Positions 36,371 through 46,132 of a stretch of DNA of 64,000 nt are shown here, one piece after another. Origin of the DNA: UBA3824 sp017541145. Its GTDB lineage: Bacteria; Bacteroidota; Bacteroidia; Bacteroidales; UBA3824. Both the position numbers and the translations under genes were made by a program. The notes beneath the pieces were generated by a model that saw only the letters and a program-made list of their open reading frames with translations, was not told where the DNA came from and made no database searches. How positions within the stretch are numbered: position 1 is the stretch's first letter; every line of letters begins with the position of its first letter. The stretch spans positions 1-64,000 of the forward strand of contig CAMVLO010000015.1 of the NCBI GenBank assembly GCA_947168365.1, given 5' to 3'.

Positions 36371-36767
36371 CTAGACCACGGGGCGGTTTTCGACGGCGTA
36401 TTTTTTTTACGAGGCTGACCAATTCGGGGTCTCAGATGTGCTCCTGCCACGGAATGTCGGTGCGGATTTTTCCCAGACGCTCACGTATGCCGTCCATACA
36501 AACCTACTCAGGAAAATCGAGGGAAATCACCGTGTCGCACGCACTGAACCTCACCTCGTATGTGCGGCTGAAATCGCCGTTGATAATCCAACTGTCCTGC
36601 CCAACGATTTCGGCAAGTTTGTTGTCAAACTCTTCGCGCGAAATATGCGTCCTGTCCGCCTTCCACCACAGATTGTCGAGGTGAAAAAGCGGCAGCCCCG
36701 TTTTGGCGTGGAGTTTCTTGGCAAAGGTGCTTTTACCGCTGCCTGAACAGCCGATGATGATTTTCAT
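36371..36767 (-). pseudogene. Adenylate-kinase-like P-loop kinase (FlaR/topology-modulation type), inactivated
   Basis: From ATG 36767: MKIIIGCSGSGKSTFAKKL (P-loop), LPLFHLDNLWWK and WIINGDFSRTYEVRF as in small adenylate-kinase-related proteins. The frame then meets TAG (36506-36504) in FPE*VCMDGIRERLGKIRTD, TGA (36434-36432) in HI*DPELV, and a one-base slip before KYAVENRPVV. All conserved blocks are still readable, so inactivation is fairly recent. The first 88 codons could still give a truncated protein, but the lid and nucleotide-release regions would be missing. Confidence 0.8.
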
Positions 36768-36876
36768 AATGAAATTTTTGTGTAAGCACAAGGCACATCA
36801 CGATGTGAAGATTGAGGTGTAGGGATGATGTGTCAAGAACCGAGAACTATTCTCGGAATTGGCTCTACTCAAATAG

Positions 36877-37725
36877 TTAAACAATAAACACTTCTTGCTC
36901 CAATCCTTTCTGATATTTATTAATAAGATTGTAAACTGATTTTATGGCATTGTCTTGACTATTGATGTCGAAATTAATCTTTTGATTATAAAAGAGTTCG
37001 CGGTTTCCATAAGAGTCGAAATACTTTTCTAAGTCATAGGGCACAAAGAGTTTTGCACGGTCGCCGAGATGTTTTTGGTACTCGTTTACGAAAATGTTGA
37101 GCCCCGCAAAATCATAATCGCCAAAATGAAAATACGTATTTCGAATTTTGAGAAGCCAAGTGATAAAATCTTTGCTTTGGTTTTGAGGGTAACGACACAC
37201 GAACAGACATTTTGCGAAGTCGAACAAATGATTTTGACGGTTCAAACTACGAAAATTTTCAGCATTCTCTATGCCAACAATTACTACATCATCTTCAATA
37301 GTAAAATGCTCATAATCAGAGATGAAAATAAAAGTTCCTTCTATGGGCGAAATCGTAAATTCGTTATCGCAAATTTTTGCTCTTATCGGTTCGAGAGTGC
37401 TTACAAGAAAGCCTGTGAACGTTCTTACTTTTTCAGTTTTAGAGTTTGACGAGGCTTTTACCAAATCGGCACGTGTAATTTCTGATTGTTTCAACGTGCT
37501 GATATACAACCCTAAATCGCTGACTCCATATTCTGCAAAAAGATAATTGTTCAGAGCGTCGCGGTTACTGAGGGATAAAACGCGCCTTGAACGTCCGTTT
37601 TCCACAATTATGTTTTCGGTCAAAAGGGTTGCGGACAATTCGCCTTTGAAACTGCTTGCGGGCAACTGTTCGCCGTTAAGAATCCTGAGCAATTTTTCGG
37701 CTTGCGATATTGACAACTTTTTCAT
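36877..37725 (-). CDS. jetD: Wadjet JetD-like Toprim nuclease subunit
   Basis: 282 residues, last gene of the operon. The C-terminal Toprim domain shows VIVGIENAENF (about 149-159, the conserved Glu) and FHFGDYDFAGLNIF (about 198-211, the DxD), the metal-binding motifs of topoisomerase-VI-like JetD/MksG. In characterised Wadjet systems this subunit cuts plasmid DNA after loop extrusion by the SMC complex. It is shorter than type I JetD proteins (about 390), mainly at the N-terminus. It overlaps the end of jetC by one base. Confidence 0.8.
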   Translation of the reverse strand: MKKLSISQAEKLLRILNGEQLPASSFKGELSATLLTENIIVENGRSRRVLSLSNRDALNNYLFAEYGVSDLGLYISTLKQSEITRADLVKASSNSKTEKVRTFTGFLVSTLEPIRAKICDNEFTISPIEGTFIFISDYEHFTIEDDVVIVGIENAENFRSLNRQNHLFDFAKCLFVCRYPQNQSKDFITWLLKIRNTYFHFGDYDFAGLNIFVNEYQKHLGDRAKLFVPYDLEKYFDSYGNRELFYNQKINFDINSQDNAIKSVYNLINKYQKGLEQEVFIV

Positions 37726-40700
37726 TATTTGCTGATTAGACGTGTTACAGAAGTTTTGTCGCTGCCATTTTTCCGCAAAATGTAGGTGTATTTGTAGTCA
37801 AGCACATTTGTTGGGTTTGGCGACGAATTTATCAAAATGATATTCCTTTCGTTGGCAAAATTTAAAATGCCTTTTATGTTGGTGGAATGAAGTTTGCCTA
37901 TTTCGTCCATCATACAATGCAGCATAAATTCCGACTTTGTTTTCTTTATTGACCGTTCCTTGAAAACATTGAGCAATAATATGTTAATCATTGCTTTGAT
38001 CAAAATATCAGTACCCTCGCTGCCTACGTTTGAGAGTTTTTGAACCCAACCTGAATCTTGATTGTTTTCCACAATGCGGAATTTTAGTTCAAACGAATCC
38101 GAGAGGGTGATGTATTCCGCTTTTGAGTTTGCAATCTCTTTGCTCAAATATATTAGCAAATTGACTGCTTTTTCGTTTTTTAAGTTTGTGTCAATGCCTT
38201 GACTAAAAAGATCATCGTTGCCAAGACCGAAACTACTGAGGTTTTCTGTTTGAAACTTTTTTATTTCAACAAGTGCCTGATATATTTTGTTTTCGCTTGG
38301 CGCAATGTCCAATTGCAACGAGTTGATTGCGCCGACGAAATTGCGAGTTTCAAAGTCCTTGTTGATGGCGTTTTTTATACCCTCAATTTCGCCAATTTTG
38401 CTGATAAGTTGTTGAATTTCAGAGCCAATTACATTGACAATATTAGCAAAACGGTCTTGAAAACGTTTTTTATATTCTGCGAATTTATTTTCTCGAATAA
38501 ATTCGTCCAAGTTTTCAGCGAATTGGAAATAGTCTTCACTTTCGGAACATTTCGTCTTGAAAGAGAACAAATTTTTTTCATCAAAATTGCCCATAAACTT
38601 ATTTACGTCAGAGCGCATTTGTTCGTATTCCTTAGAATAACTATTTGATTTCAAATTGATTTCGTCTATAAGTTTTGAACATTTTTGGTCGGTGGAATCA
38701 AGTGGCGTACAATTTAGAATGTACGCACTCAAAACGGCATATTCTTCGGATTGAGAAAAATCGTCGAATTTTTCCAATTCAAATTTTATTTCATTCAGTT
38801 TCAATTGTAATTGACTAAATCTCTGACGCTCAGCGACTAAAAGATTGTCATTTTTTGCTTTTTCCAATTTATGCTTTTGTGTTTCAAAATCCAAATCATT
38901 TTTCAGTTGGTCGAGATTTGCTGAAAATTCGCCCATACGATCAAAAAGTTCTTCTTTATCTTTTTGATAGTCTGACACCAATTTGCGCTTGTCTTTAATG
39001 TATGACAATTCTTTTTCACAATTTTTAATTTGAGTTTCCAACGCCTTAATTTTTTCGGTGTCGGCACCTTTGGTTTTGAGTTCGTTTTCGCGCATAAGGT
39101 TTGCTTCCGCGCTTTTTGTAGCAAGCGTTTCTTTTGCAGCATTTATCTCGGAATCAATCTTTTCAATTGTTTTGTCATATACGCTTTTACGTTCGTCCAA
39201 TTGTGATTTGCAAACTTCTTCTTGTCCCGTTATTTTCTCTAAAATCTGTTTTTCAAAAGCCTTCTTTTCGTTTTCAATACCTTGTTTTTCGTTGTTTAAA
39301 TTCAACAGTTCAGTCTTGAAAACGGCGAGTTGTTGTGCTTTGTCGGTGGCGGCTTTTTCCTGCAAATTCTTGTAATCTATTCCTTTTGTAGAAAATTTTG
39401 GTCTCGACTGCGTGAGTTCGTAATCTGCTTTTTGTTGACGGTCTTTGAGTTTTTTCAAATCGTTGTTGCAAACAGTTTGAAGTTTTTGGATTTCAACGTC
39501 TTTCTGTTTTTGAGTGTCTTGAATTTGTTTTATTATTTTCAAAAGTTTATCTTCAATTTGCTGTTTTTCAGTGTAAAAGTCCTCAATAGTCTTAACATTT
39601 TTCCCGATTTCGTCAAGTTCGATTTCCACGCCGTAAAGACTTGCATTATCTACCGAAATAAATTGCGGATTGAGGTTTTTATTAAACAATACATCATCGC
39701 TAACAACTTGACCGATAGTATTTTCCCATCCGTCAATTTCGTTGTTTAGCCAATCGTAAAACGAACCCTTGAAATTGTCGAGTTTCAAGTTTAAAGCATC
39801 TAATTCGATTTTGAGTTTGTCTTTTTCTGTTTTTAATTTGTCAATTTCAAAATCAAAACTTTTAGATTTCAAATCTTTTTCCTTCTCAAAATTTTTCACA
39901 AGAGATTCTTTTTCTTTTTTTACTATTTCTAGTTCCGATCCTCTTGCGGAAATTTTGCGGTTTAGTTCGTCAAGTTCGGATTTAATCTTTTCAAGTTCTG
40001 TTTTGTATAAATCTGTTTTTTGGCAAACTTGATAATCTATTGTTGTTTGTGTAATATCTGACTGTTTTTCGTTGATTTTTGTATCAAAAAACGATAATTG
40101 TTCTTTGCTCTGATTATTGATGCCGTCGATGATTTCTGCGTTCTGTTGTTTTATCCTTTCACAATCTGATAAATAAGTTTCTTTTGCAGATATTTTGTCG
40201 GCTTCTTTTTTGGTTTTCAACTGATTGAAGTCATTTTCGTATTGCTTGACAATATCATTAAATCTGCTTTCTATATCGCGGAATTTGTCTGTCAAAATGG
40301 ATTTTTCTTTTTCCAATGACTGCTTTTGTGCAGATATATTATCCTCGTTTTCAACACGGATAATAACATTTTTAATGTCGTTGTTTTCGTAATATTTATG
40401 CCTATTGTTAGCCTCCTCAATTTTGCCTGATATTTTGCCGAGTTCTTGGTTGAGTGTGGTTTTCTGACTTTCAAATGTGCTATTCAAATCATTAATTTGT
40501 TTTTCCAATTCCGTTTTTTTTGCATTAGATTGATTTAACAAATTTTCGATTTCGGGCTTCTCGTTTTGCGTTCTGTTGTAGGCAAATCCTAATTTTGACG
40601 CCAACTGTTGTTTTTCTGTTTTGATAAAAATCAGTCGGTTATATGTCTCGCTGATTTTTTGTGCAAGTCTCTCAACTACTGAATTACCGCGTTGGTCTTT

Positions 40701-41396
40701 TTCTGTCCACTTCTTGATGTCGGCAAGATGTTTTTCAAAATCTTTCAAATGGTTTGTGTATCGCGCAAGTTCAATACGGTCGTTGCTTTCTTCGAGCGAC
40801 GAAATTATGGTCTGTTTTATGACGGACGCATCAAGTTTGGTATTGAGGAAAACATTGCTGATGGTAAGCGGAACTTTCTGATACTGTTTGCTTTCCAAAA
40901 TATAATAGTTGCGGTATTTCCGCTCAATTTCCTTGTTGTTGCCATAAATTATGTCGCGGTACTCATTGTAACGGCTTATTATCGGGGTATATACAATATT
41001 TTTACCGAAACTGTCGCGGATTTTGTCCCAACTGTCAAAAGCCTTAGAATCAGCAATATAGTTTTCTTTTTTATATTCGGACGCTATAAAACGGAACGCT
41101 ACTTGGTTTTGATATTTGAAACTCAAAACGCAGAAAAAACCTGTGTCGGTCTTAACCTCGTAAACAATGTACGAATTGATGAACGGATAGTAAAAGTCAG
41201 CGTAACTTTTCTGCCCTTCACGTATGCCAAGTTTACGAGTGTCGGCGTTGTAAAAAAACAACACCGCCCTCAACAGCGTGCTTTTACCAACGCCCTGAGT
41301 GCCGATGAAATGCACGTTGCCGTCCAAATTGACTTCGGCGTAAGGTATTGATTTACCCGCAGTATTTATGAATACTATTTTGTTGAGATACCTCAT
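37725..41396 (-). CDS. jetC: Wadjet JetC-like SMC ATPase (MksB-type)
   Basis: 1223 residues. Walker A GTQGVGKST lies at about 32-40. Two very long coiled coils (about 240-560 and 620-950) flank a small hinge around residues 560-620 (NNEIDGWENTIGQVVSDD). The C-terminal head holds the signature-like SNVGSEGTDILIKAM, Walker B MLHCMMDEIGKL and ILINSSPNP. This is the DNA-loop-extruding motor of the Wadjet anti-plasmid complex. The start overlaps the jetB stop by 4 bp (ATGA), showing translational coupling. DUF3584-type ATP-binding proteins are the closest family I recall. Confidence 0.85.
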   Translation of the reverse strand: MRYLNKIVFINTAGKSIPYAEVNLDGNVHFIGTQGVGKSTLLRAVLFFYNADTRKLGIREGQKSYADFYYPFINSYIVYEVKTDTGFFCVLSFKYQNQVAFRFIASEYKKENYIADSKAFDSWDKIRDSFGKNIVYTPIISRYNEYRDIIYGNNKEIERKYRNYYILESKQYQKVPLTISNVFLNTKLDASVIKQTIISSLEESNDRIELARYTNHLKDFEKHLADIKKWTEKDQRGNSVVERLAQKISETYNRLIFIKTEKQQLASKLGFAYNRTQNEKPEIENLLNQSNAKKTELEKQINDLNSTFESQKTTLNQELGKISGKIEEANNRHKYYENNDIKNVIIRVENEDNISAQKQSLEKEKSILTDKFRDIESRFNDIVKQYENDFNQLKTKKEADKISAKETYLSDCERIKQQNAEIIDGINNQSKEQLSFFDTKINEKQSDITQTTIDYQVCQKTDLYKTELEKIKSELDELNRKISARGSELEIVKKEKESLVKNFEKEKDLKSKSFDFEIDKLKTEKDKLKIELDALNLKLDNFKGSFYDWLNNEIDGWENTIGQVVSDDVLFNKNLNPQFISVDNASLYGVEIELDEIGKNVKTIEDFYTEKQQIEDKLLKIIKQIQDTQKQKDVEIQKLQTVCNNDLKKLKDRQQKADYELTQSRPKFSTKGIDYKNLQEKAATDKAQQLAVFKTELLNLNNEKQGIENEKKAFEKQILEKITGQEEVCKSQLDERKSVYDKTIEKIDSEINAAKETLATKSAEANLMRENELKTKGADTEKIKALETQIKNCEKELSYIKDKRKLVSDYQKDKEELFDRMGEFSANLDQLKNDLDFETQKHKLEKAKNDNLLVAERQRFSQLQLKLNEIKFELEKFDDFSQSEEYAVLSAYILNCTPLDSTDQKCSKLIDEINLKSNSYSKEYEQMRSDVNKFMGNFDEKNLFSFKTKCSESEDYFQFAENLDEFIRENKFAEYKKRFQDRFANIVNVIGSEIQQLISKIGEIEGIKNAINKDFETRNFVGAINSLQLDIAPSENKIYQALVEIKKFQTENLSSFGLGNDDLFSQGIDTNLKNEKAVNLLIYLSKEIANSKAEYITLSDSFELKFRIVENNQDSGWVQKLSNVGSEGTDILIKAMINILLLNVFKERSIKKTKSEFMLHCMMDEIGKLHSTNIKGILNFANERNIILINSSPNPTNVLDYKYTYILRKNGSDKTSVTRLISK

Positions 41397-41953
41397 TGCG
41401 CGTCCTCCTCTGTGTTAATGTTTATCGTCATTATCAAGTCTTCGATGTACTTGAATGCGGCAAGCACTTTGTATTCGCCCGAAATTTCGTTGCATAGTTC
41501 AATAAAACTGTCCTTTACGAGATCATCTATGATGTTTCTGACTGCATCTTCCCAACTTTTTGCATCTTTGCCAATGGCTGACAATTTACCTTCGAGGTCG
41601 GCATCAATTTTTAATTTAGTCAGAATATCGGAAATTGAAAACCGCAATCCCGCAGAAAAAGCCGTGTCAAAGGTTTTCAGGAAATCCACATAGTCAATCC
41701 ATTTGTATGCCTTTTCGATTTTCTTTTCCAAATCCTGTTTGGTTTCTTGCCGCGAAAAATAATAATATTGGTCGCCTTTTTCAAGTACAAAACCAATATT
41801 AAGAAAATAATTCCGCAACAATTCAAAATTGCCCTCTGAGTCAATTACTTCAAAAAGATCGGCAGTAGCCTTTCCCGAACTATTGGAACTTATAAAAAGT
41901 CCTTTGCTCAGAATTTTAAAAATATCGGCTGTTTGTGACGGCATTTTTATCAT
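41393..41953 (-). CDS. jetB: Wadjet JetB-like subunit (MksE-type)
   Basis: 186 residues, mostly helical with winged-helix-like stretches (VIDSEGNFELLRNYFLNIGFVLEKGDQYYYF). Size and place between the kleisin-like and SMC genes match MksE/JetB, the kleisin-binding accessory subunit of Wadjet. The sequence alone is weakly conserved; the assignment rests on gene order and on a 7-bp gap after jetA and a 4-bp overlap with jetC. Confidence 0.72.
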   Translation of the reverse strand: MIKMPSQTADIFKILSKGLFISSNSSGKATADLFEVIDSEGNFELLRNYFLNIGFVLEKGDQYYYFSRQETKQDLEKKIEKAYKWIDYVDFLKTFDTAFSAGLRFSISDILTKLKIDADLEGKLSAIGKDAKSWEDAVRNIIDDLVKDSFIELCNEISGEYKVLAAFKYIEDLIMTININTEEDAQ

Positions 41954-41960
41954 AATCGGT

Positions 41961-43163
41961 TCATTGTTTGTGGGTTACAATTGCAAAATTTACGCCGTTT
42001 TTTTCTTGGTATTCGCCGTTGAAGACCAAATCTGTTTCGTACAACGACACCAATTGGCAGTAAATTAATATAATATCTTCAAAATTAACCTCTTTCGGGT
42101 ACTTGTAAGTTTCCATATAATCCAAAAGGTTGCTGTATCCCGAAGCCAAAAAAGCATTTTTGATTACTTCGTGGTTTATGAAGATTTCCTCCTCGGTTTT
42201 GGTGTCGAGCAATTCTGATGAGATAATCTCTGCAATAGGTCTTTGAATTTTGATACCACACTTTTTTCGTGCGGCAATTTTCAAAATGCTTTCACGGACA
42301 GCCTCATCGGTTTGTAATGCAACGAGTGACAGTTTGAGCGGATATTGTGGCGCAGTGTCGAAAACCAAGTCATTTTTTTTCTTTAAGACCTCTATAAAAT
42401 CTGTTGACGATTTTAGTGTTACTTGGTCTTTTAAGTATTTTATTTTCCTTAGTTTATCTATAAATATACTCTGTGCCTGAATTTGATTGAGAAAGTTGAT
42501 TATCTGCTTTTTGATCTCGATAAGGTTATGTTTGGACTTGTCGAGACTTACTTTGAGGTTTGATATTATTGTTTGCAATTCGTCGTCTAATGTGGCGGCA
42601 AAAAAACTCGATTCGTTTTCATCGATAAGTTTTTCCGATTGAAGAATCAGCGAGTTAATGTCATTGGATTTTTTGTCGAAATTTTGTAGTTTTAGTTTCT
42701 TGTTTTTGTAGTTTGCTTCGGTTTTGTATGTGTTTTCAACATTGCGTTTAAGGTCGATCACATTATGAATTGTGATAACACCTATGTTACGGAGCGTGTT
42801 TTTGATTTTGCGTATATATTCGTTGCGTTTGGTTTCGCCTTTCTCGTTTACATAGTAATTGATATTTTGTTTGATAGTTTCGATATTTTCGTTGATGTAC
42901 GAAATGTTGATTTCCTCATTGGCATCAAGAGCCTGTTCGAAGAAACTGATGTACAGTTCGTCGAGTTCAAACGTGTCAGAATGTTCTCTAATTACCTCTT
43001 TGTCAACGAGATATTTGATGCGATCGTCTTGGTTTTCCAATACGTCCGACACATAATCGTATTTCAGCCCGTTGAGTTTGCGCTTTTCAAAAAAATCGGT
43101 GAGGATTTTTTCTTCACGCTTCAACATTGCAAACAAATCCCGTATGTTGGCGAATTTCGACAT
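41961..43163 (-). CDS. jetA: Wadjet JetA-like kleisin subunit (MksF-type)
   Basis: 400 residues, first gene of the operon. An N-terminal winged-helix region (ILTDFFEKRKLNGLKYDYVSDVL...KYLVDKEVIREHSDTFELDELYISFFEQALD) is followed by long helices (about 70-240) and a C-terminal winged-helix-like part (from about 290): the layout of MukF/MksF kleisins, which bridge the two SMC heads. It has a near-ideal promoter 30-60 bp upstream. Together with jetB, jetC and jetD it makes a complete set. The subtype (I, II or III) cannot be told by eye; the short JetD argues against type I. Confidence 0.72.
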   Translation of the reverse strand: MSKFANIRDLFAMLKREEKILTDFFEKRKLNGLKYDYVSDVLENQDDRIKYLVDKEVIREHSDTFELDELYISFFEQALDANEEINISYINENIETIKQNINYYVNEKGETKRNEYIRKIKNTLRNIGVITIHNVIDLKRNVENTYKTEANYKNKKLKLQNFDKKSNDINSLILQSEKLIDENESSFFAATLDDELQTIISNLKVSLDKSKHNLIEIKKQIINFLNQIQAQSIFIDKLRKIKYLKDQVTLKSSTDFIEVLKKKNDLVFDTAPQYPLKLSLVALQTDEAVRESILKIAARKKCGIKIQRPIAEIISSELLDTKTEEEIFINHEVIKNAFLASGYSNLLDYMETYKYPKEVNFEDIILIYCQLVSLYETDLVFNGEYQEKNGVNFAIVTHKQ

Positions 43164-43189
43164 ATTGTTAGCGTTGATGAATACGATTG

Positions 43190-43221
43190 CAAATATATTT
43201 TTTTTCAGTCAATATTGCAAA
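43190..43221 (-). promoter_or_regulatory. Promoter of the Wadjet operon
   Basis: Minus strand TTTG (43221-43218), a 20-bp spacer, TATATTTG (43197-43190): a consensus promoter 27 bp before jetA. Confidence 0.8.
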
Positions 43222-43579
43222 AAAATATTTTTTCACCCTCAGGAAAAACAAGAAACATGAAACTAAAAAAAGCACAGGTCATAAAAAAACTTTTTAATAA
43301 AATAGAAATCACGGAATAAAGTTTCAATTATAGGAAGACGGTTCTGTATTTTCCTCTTCAAAAAAACATGTATTTTATTCGATATTTTTTAATCAATATA
43401 AGAGTTTTACGTGCATTCAAGGTATTCCGTGGTTTGTAATTTGATATTTTCAAAAGTTAGTTATTATAAGTATCACACACCAAATATTAACCAATCAATC
43501 ACTTCCCCTCATTTAAAAAAAATGGGACGACAGGAAAAAAATTCCAATCATCCCAAAGATAATTAATTATTATGAAAAA
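43222..43579. other. Intergenic region between the Wadjet operon and the GH127 gene
   Basis: AT-rich and without a credible gene. A 20-codon plus-strand frame at 43257 is too short to call. Only the terminator at its right end (43513-43553) is recognisable. Confidence 0.55.
43513..43553 (-). terminator. Terminator of the GH127 gene
   Basis: On the minus strand TGGGATGATTGGAA pairs imperfectly with TTCCTGTCGTCCCA, followed by eight T. Confidence 0.7.
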
Positions 43580-46069
43580 TTATTTAACTTCCCATTCGAA
43601 CAAACCGGTAGACGCTGCATCAGGAAGTGTGATTTCCAGTTTCAACGATGTTGTTTTTACAGGATCAAATTGTACTGTACACGGAACGCCTTTTTGTGAA
43701 GGATAACCTGTAGCATGCTTTACTTCAACATATTCTCCTGTAGAATCTTTGTAATAAAGTTTCCACGCTTTTGGAACTGTACAACCGCCCCATGGACTGT
43801 CATCAAACCAATAAACTGTAGATGATGAAACTTCAGTTTCGGTGTCAAAGTGATACGAAATCCATTCCGTTCCTCCGTTTTTAGGCCAATAATGGATGTA
43901 TGGAACCGATCTGTCGTTGCCATCAGCAGGTACAAGTCGGTCATTGATTGAACTTAATGAAGGAAGACTTTGTGAAGATTCGATTTTCGCTTTGCTTGCT
44001 ATAGATGGCGGCATTGTAGGACTTGTAGCATTGAGCTCTATCGGATACCACACTGTCATTTGTCCGCTGCCTCGGTGCGCCCAAGCATAATACGGAATCA
44101 AAACAAGTTTCTCGTCTTTCACTGTAAGTTTGCCGTTGTCATTAAAAGCAAGTGTCTGAGCATCAGTTGTAATTGTTTTGATTTCTGTATTTTCAATTTG
44201 TTTTTCACCAAGAGTAAATTTCGGATTTCTGTTGAGAAGTACGTTGAGTACATCGCAAGTATTATCCGGCCATTCAGCACAATAAACAAGCGGACCGCGC
44301 TCTACAGAAACACGTCCTTTGTCAGCTAATACATTTCCGTTCGCTCTTACAATGCGTGCTTCCATATCAAGATGTACTGACACTTTGTCTCCGGCTTTCC
44401 ATTTTCTGTCAATTACAAAATAACCGCCGTCTTTAAGTTCGGAAGTTACAGTCTGACCGTTAACTTTTACAGAATAAGACAATCTTTTAAGGTCGTCAAA
44501 CCAATAAAGATCTGACGGTACAACCTCGTTGCGAACCCATCCCGGAATTCTGATATACAATGCGTATTGTCCTGAGGTTTTGTTGATTGTAATATTAATA
44601 TCACCATCGTAAGGATATTTTGTATCCTGTGTTAATGTAATAGGTTTGTTGTTAACTTTTACTGTTACAGTGTTGGAATTAAAGAGGTTAACATACAATT
44701 TGTTGCCGTCAACAGCATAAATATATTGCGGTAACGACGGAATAAATCTTGCGGCATTAGACGGACAACATGCACAACCGAACCAAGCTTGACGCTGATG
44801 TTGACCCATTGATTGCAACGGATTAGGATAGAAGAATTTACCGCCGTCAATAGAAATTCCGGATATTACGCCGTTGTACAATGTACGTTCCAACACGTCG
44901 TAATACTTGCTTTCACCATGAAGCAAAAACAATCTGTAATTCAAATAAACATTTGCAATAGCAGCGCAAGTTTCGCAATAAGCACTCATGTTAGGGAGTT
45001 CGTAATTTTTACCGAAAGCCTCGCCGTTGGATGTTGCACCTACGCCGCCTGTGATATAATATTTCTTTGATACGATATTTTCCCAAATCTTGTCGATGGC
45101 ATCAATATATTTTTTGTTACCCGTAAGAGCAGCCACATCAGCCATTCCGGCGTACATGTAACCGGCTCTAACTGCGTGACCCACAGCTTCGTCTTGTTCC
45201 CAAACCGGTTTGTGAGCCTGAGAGTATTCTACGAGTCGGTGATAATAACCGTCGGCATCTGTAAAACCGTCGTTGGTTTCCATCCAATCGCTGCCTTTGG
45301 TACCTCTGGTATCGAGGAAAAATTGCGCCTCGTCAAGATATTTTTTGTTGCCGGTAGCGATATAAAGTTTTGCCAAACCCATTTCTGCAATTTGGTGACC
45401 GGGAACCACATGAGCCTGACCTTTGTTAGGACCGACTTCTTTGCAAACAACATCGGCATATCGAATACAAACATCAAGCAAATTTCTCTTACCTGTTGCA
45501 TAATAATGCGCAACAGCAGCCTCGCAAAGATGTCCGAGATTATAAAATTCATGTGACAAATCTTCTACACGTTCCCAACGTTTTGAACCTGCCCACGGAT
45601 GAGGTTTTGTAGGATTTTGAGTACGTGAAGTATAAAGATACCCATCAGGTTCTTGTCCGGAAGCAATTACAGCAATCACACTGTCAACGTATGCTTCAAG
45701 TTTTTTATCGGGATATGTTTGAAGAAGATAACTTGCACCTTCTATAGTTTTGTAAGGGTCGGTATCATCAAAAGAGAAAGTCCACGGAGCACCGTCACCA
45801 CATATCGGAAATGTTTTTTTAGGATCCAAAATATGTTGATGTGCATTAGAAAAATTTGTGTAACGTCCTGTTTCTTCGCATTTTGAGAATGCCAACGGAA
45901 TAGTTACGGTTTTGGATGCATGAAGTCGTTGTCCCCAAAATGAATTTTCAGCAACTTTTACACTTGTGAAAGGTACAGGTGTAATCGGATAACCGGATTT
46001 ATCCGACTGAGCCGAGCTGCTTGTTGCGATAAGCAATGCTGCGGCACTGATTAATAATCTACTCTTCAT
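43580..46069 (-). CDS. GH127 beta-L-arabinofuranosidase, exported
   Basis: 829 residues with a signal peptide (ending TSSSAQ). The GH127 (alpha/alpha)6 barrel spans about 30-600. The zinc and catalytic set known from HypBA1 is present as Glu-x-Cys in YCETCAAIANVY and Cys-Cys in GCACCPSNAARF, in which the second motif supplies the catalytic cysteine. The C-terminal 150 residues (from about 680) look like an added carbohydrate-binding beta domain (NGGTEWISYHFDTETEVSSSTVYW). It releases L-arabinofuranose from plant arabinans or hydroxyproline-linked chains. It lies 63 bp after the GH43 gene and is probably cotranscribed. It is longer than many GH127 enzymes because of the extra domain. Confidence 0.9.
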   Translation of the reverse strand: MKSRLLISAAALLIATSSSAQSDKSGYPITPVPFTSVKVAENSFWGQRLHASKTVTIPLAFSKCEETGRYTNFSNAHQHILDPKKTFPICGDGAPWTFSFDDTDPYKTIEGASYLLQTYPDKKLEAYVDSVIAVIASGQEPDGYLYTSRTQNPTKPHPWAGSKRWERVEDLSHEFYNLGHLCEAAVAHYYATGKRNLLDVCIRYADVVCKEVGPNKGQAHVVPGHQIAEMGLAKLYIATGNKKYLDEAQFFLDTRGTKGSDWMETNDGFTDADGYYHRLVEYSQAHKPVWEQDEAVGHAVRAGYMYAGMADVAALTGNKKYIDAIDKIWENIVSKKYYITGGVGATSNGEAFGKNYELPNMSAYCETCAAIANVYLNYRLFLLHGESKYYDVLERTLYNGVISGISIDGGKFFYPNPLQSMGQHQRQAWFGCACCPSNAARFIPSLPQYIYAVDGNKLYVNLFNSNTVTVKVNNKPITLTQDTKYPYDGDINITINKTSGQYALYIRIPGWVRNEVVPSDLYWFDDLKRLSYSVKVNGQTVTSELKDGGYFVIDRKWKAGDKVSVHLDMEARIVRANGNVLADKGRVSVERGPLVYCAEWPDNTCDVLNVLLNRNPKFTLGEKQIENTEIKTITTDAQTLAFNDNGKLTVKDEKLVLIPYYAWAHRGSGQMTVWYPIELNATSPTMPPSIASKAKIESSQSLPSLSSINDRLVPADGNDRSVPYIHYWPKNGGTEWISYHFDTETEVSSSTVYWFDDSPWGGCTVPKAWKLYYKDSTGEYVEVKHATGYPSQKGVPCTVQFDPVKTTSLKLEITLPDAASTGLFEWEVK

Positions 46070-46104
46070 ATATTTAATAGGATAAACAATGTGTTATTTT
46101 TTAA

Positions 46105-46122
46105 GTGTGTAAATATACACAC
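46105..46122. repeat. Palindrome between GH43 and GH127 genes
   Basis: GTGTGT-AAATAT-ACACAC flanked by T/A runs. There is no proper T-tract in the direction of the operon, so it may be an mRNA-stabilising hairpin or an operator rather than a terminator. Confidence 0.5.
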
Positions 46123-46132
46123 ATTTTTTAAC

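Noticed and set aside
36840..36856. CCGAGAA-CTA-TTCTCGG hairpin as terminator of the Wadjet operon
   Set aside because: Good stem, but no T-run follows on the minus strand, so a terminator cannot be supported.
46105..46122. Palindrome between the glycosidase genes as a terminator
   Set aside because: The run after the stem on the operon strand is TTAAAAAAT rather than T-rich; left as an unassigned palindrome.
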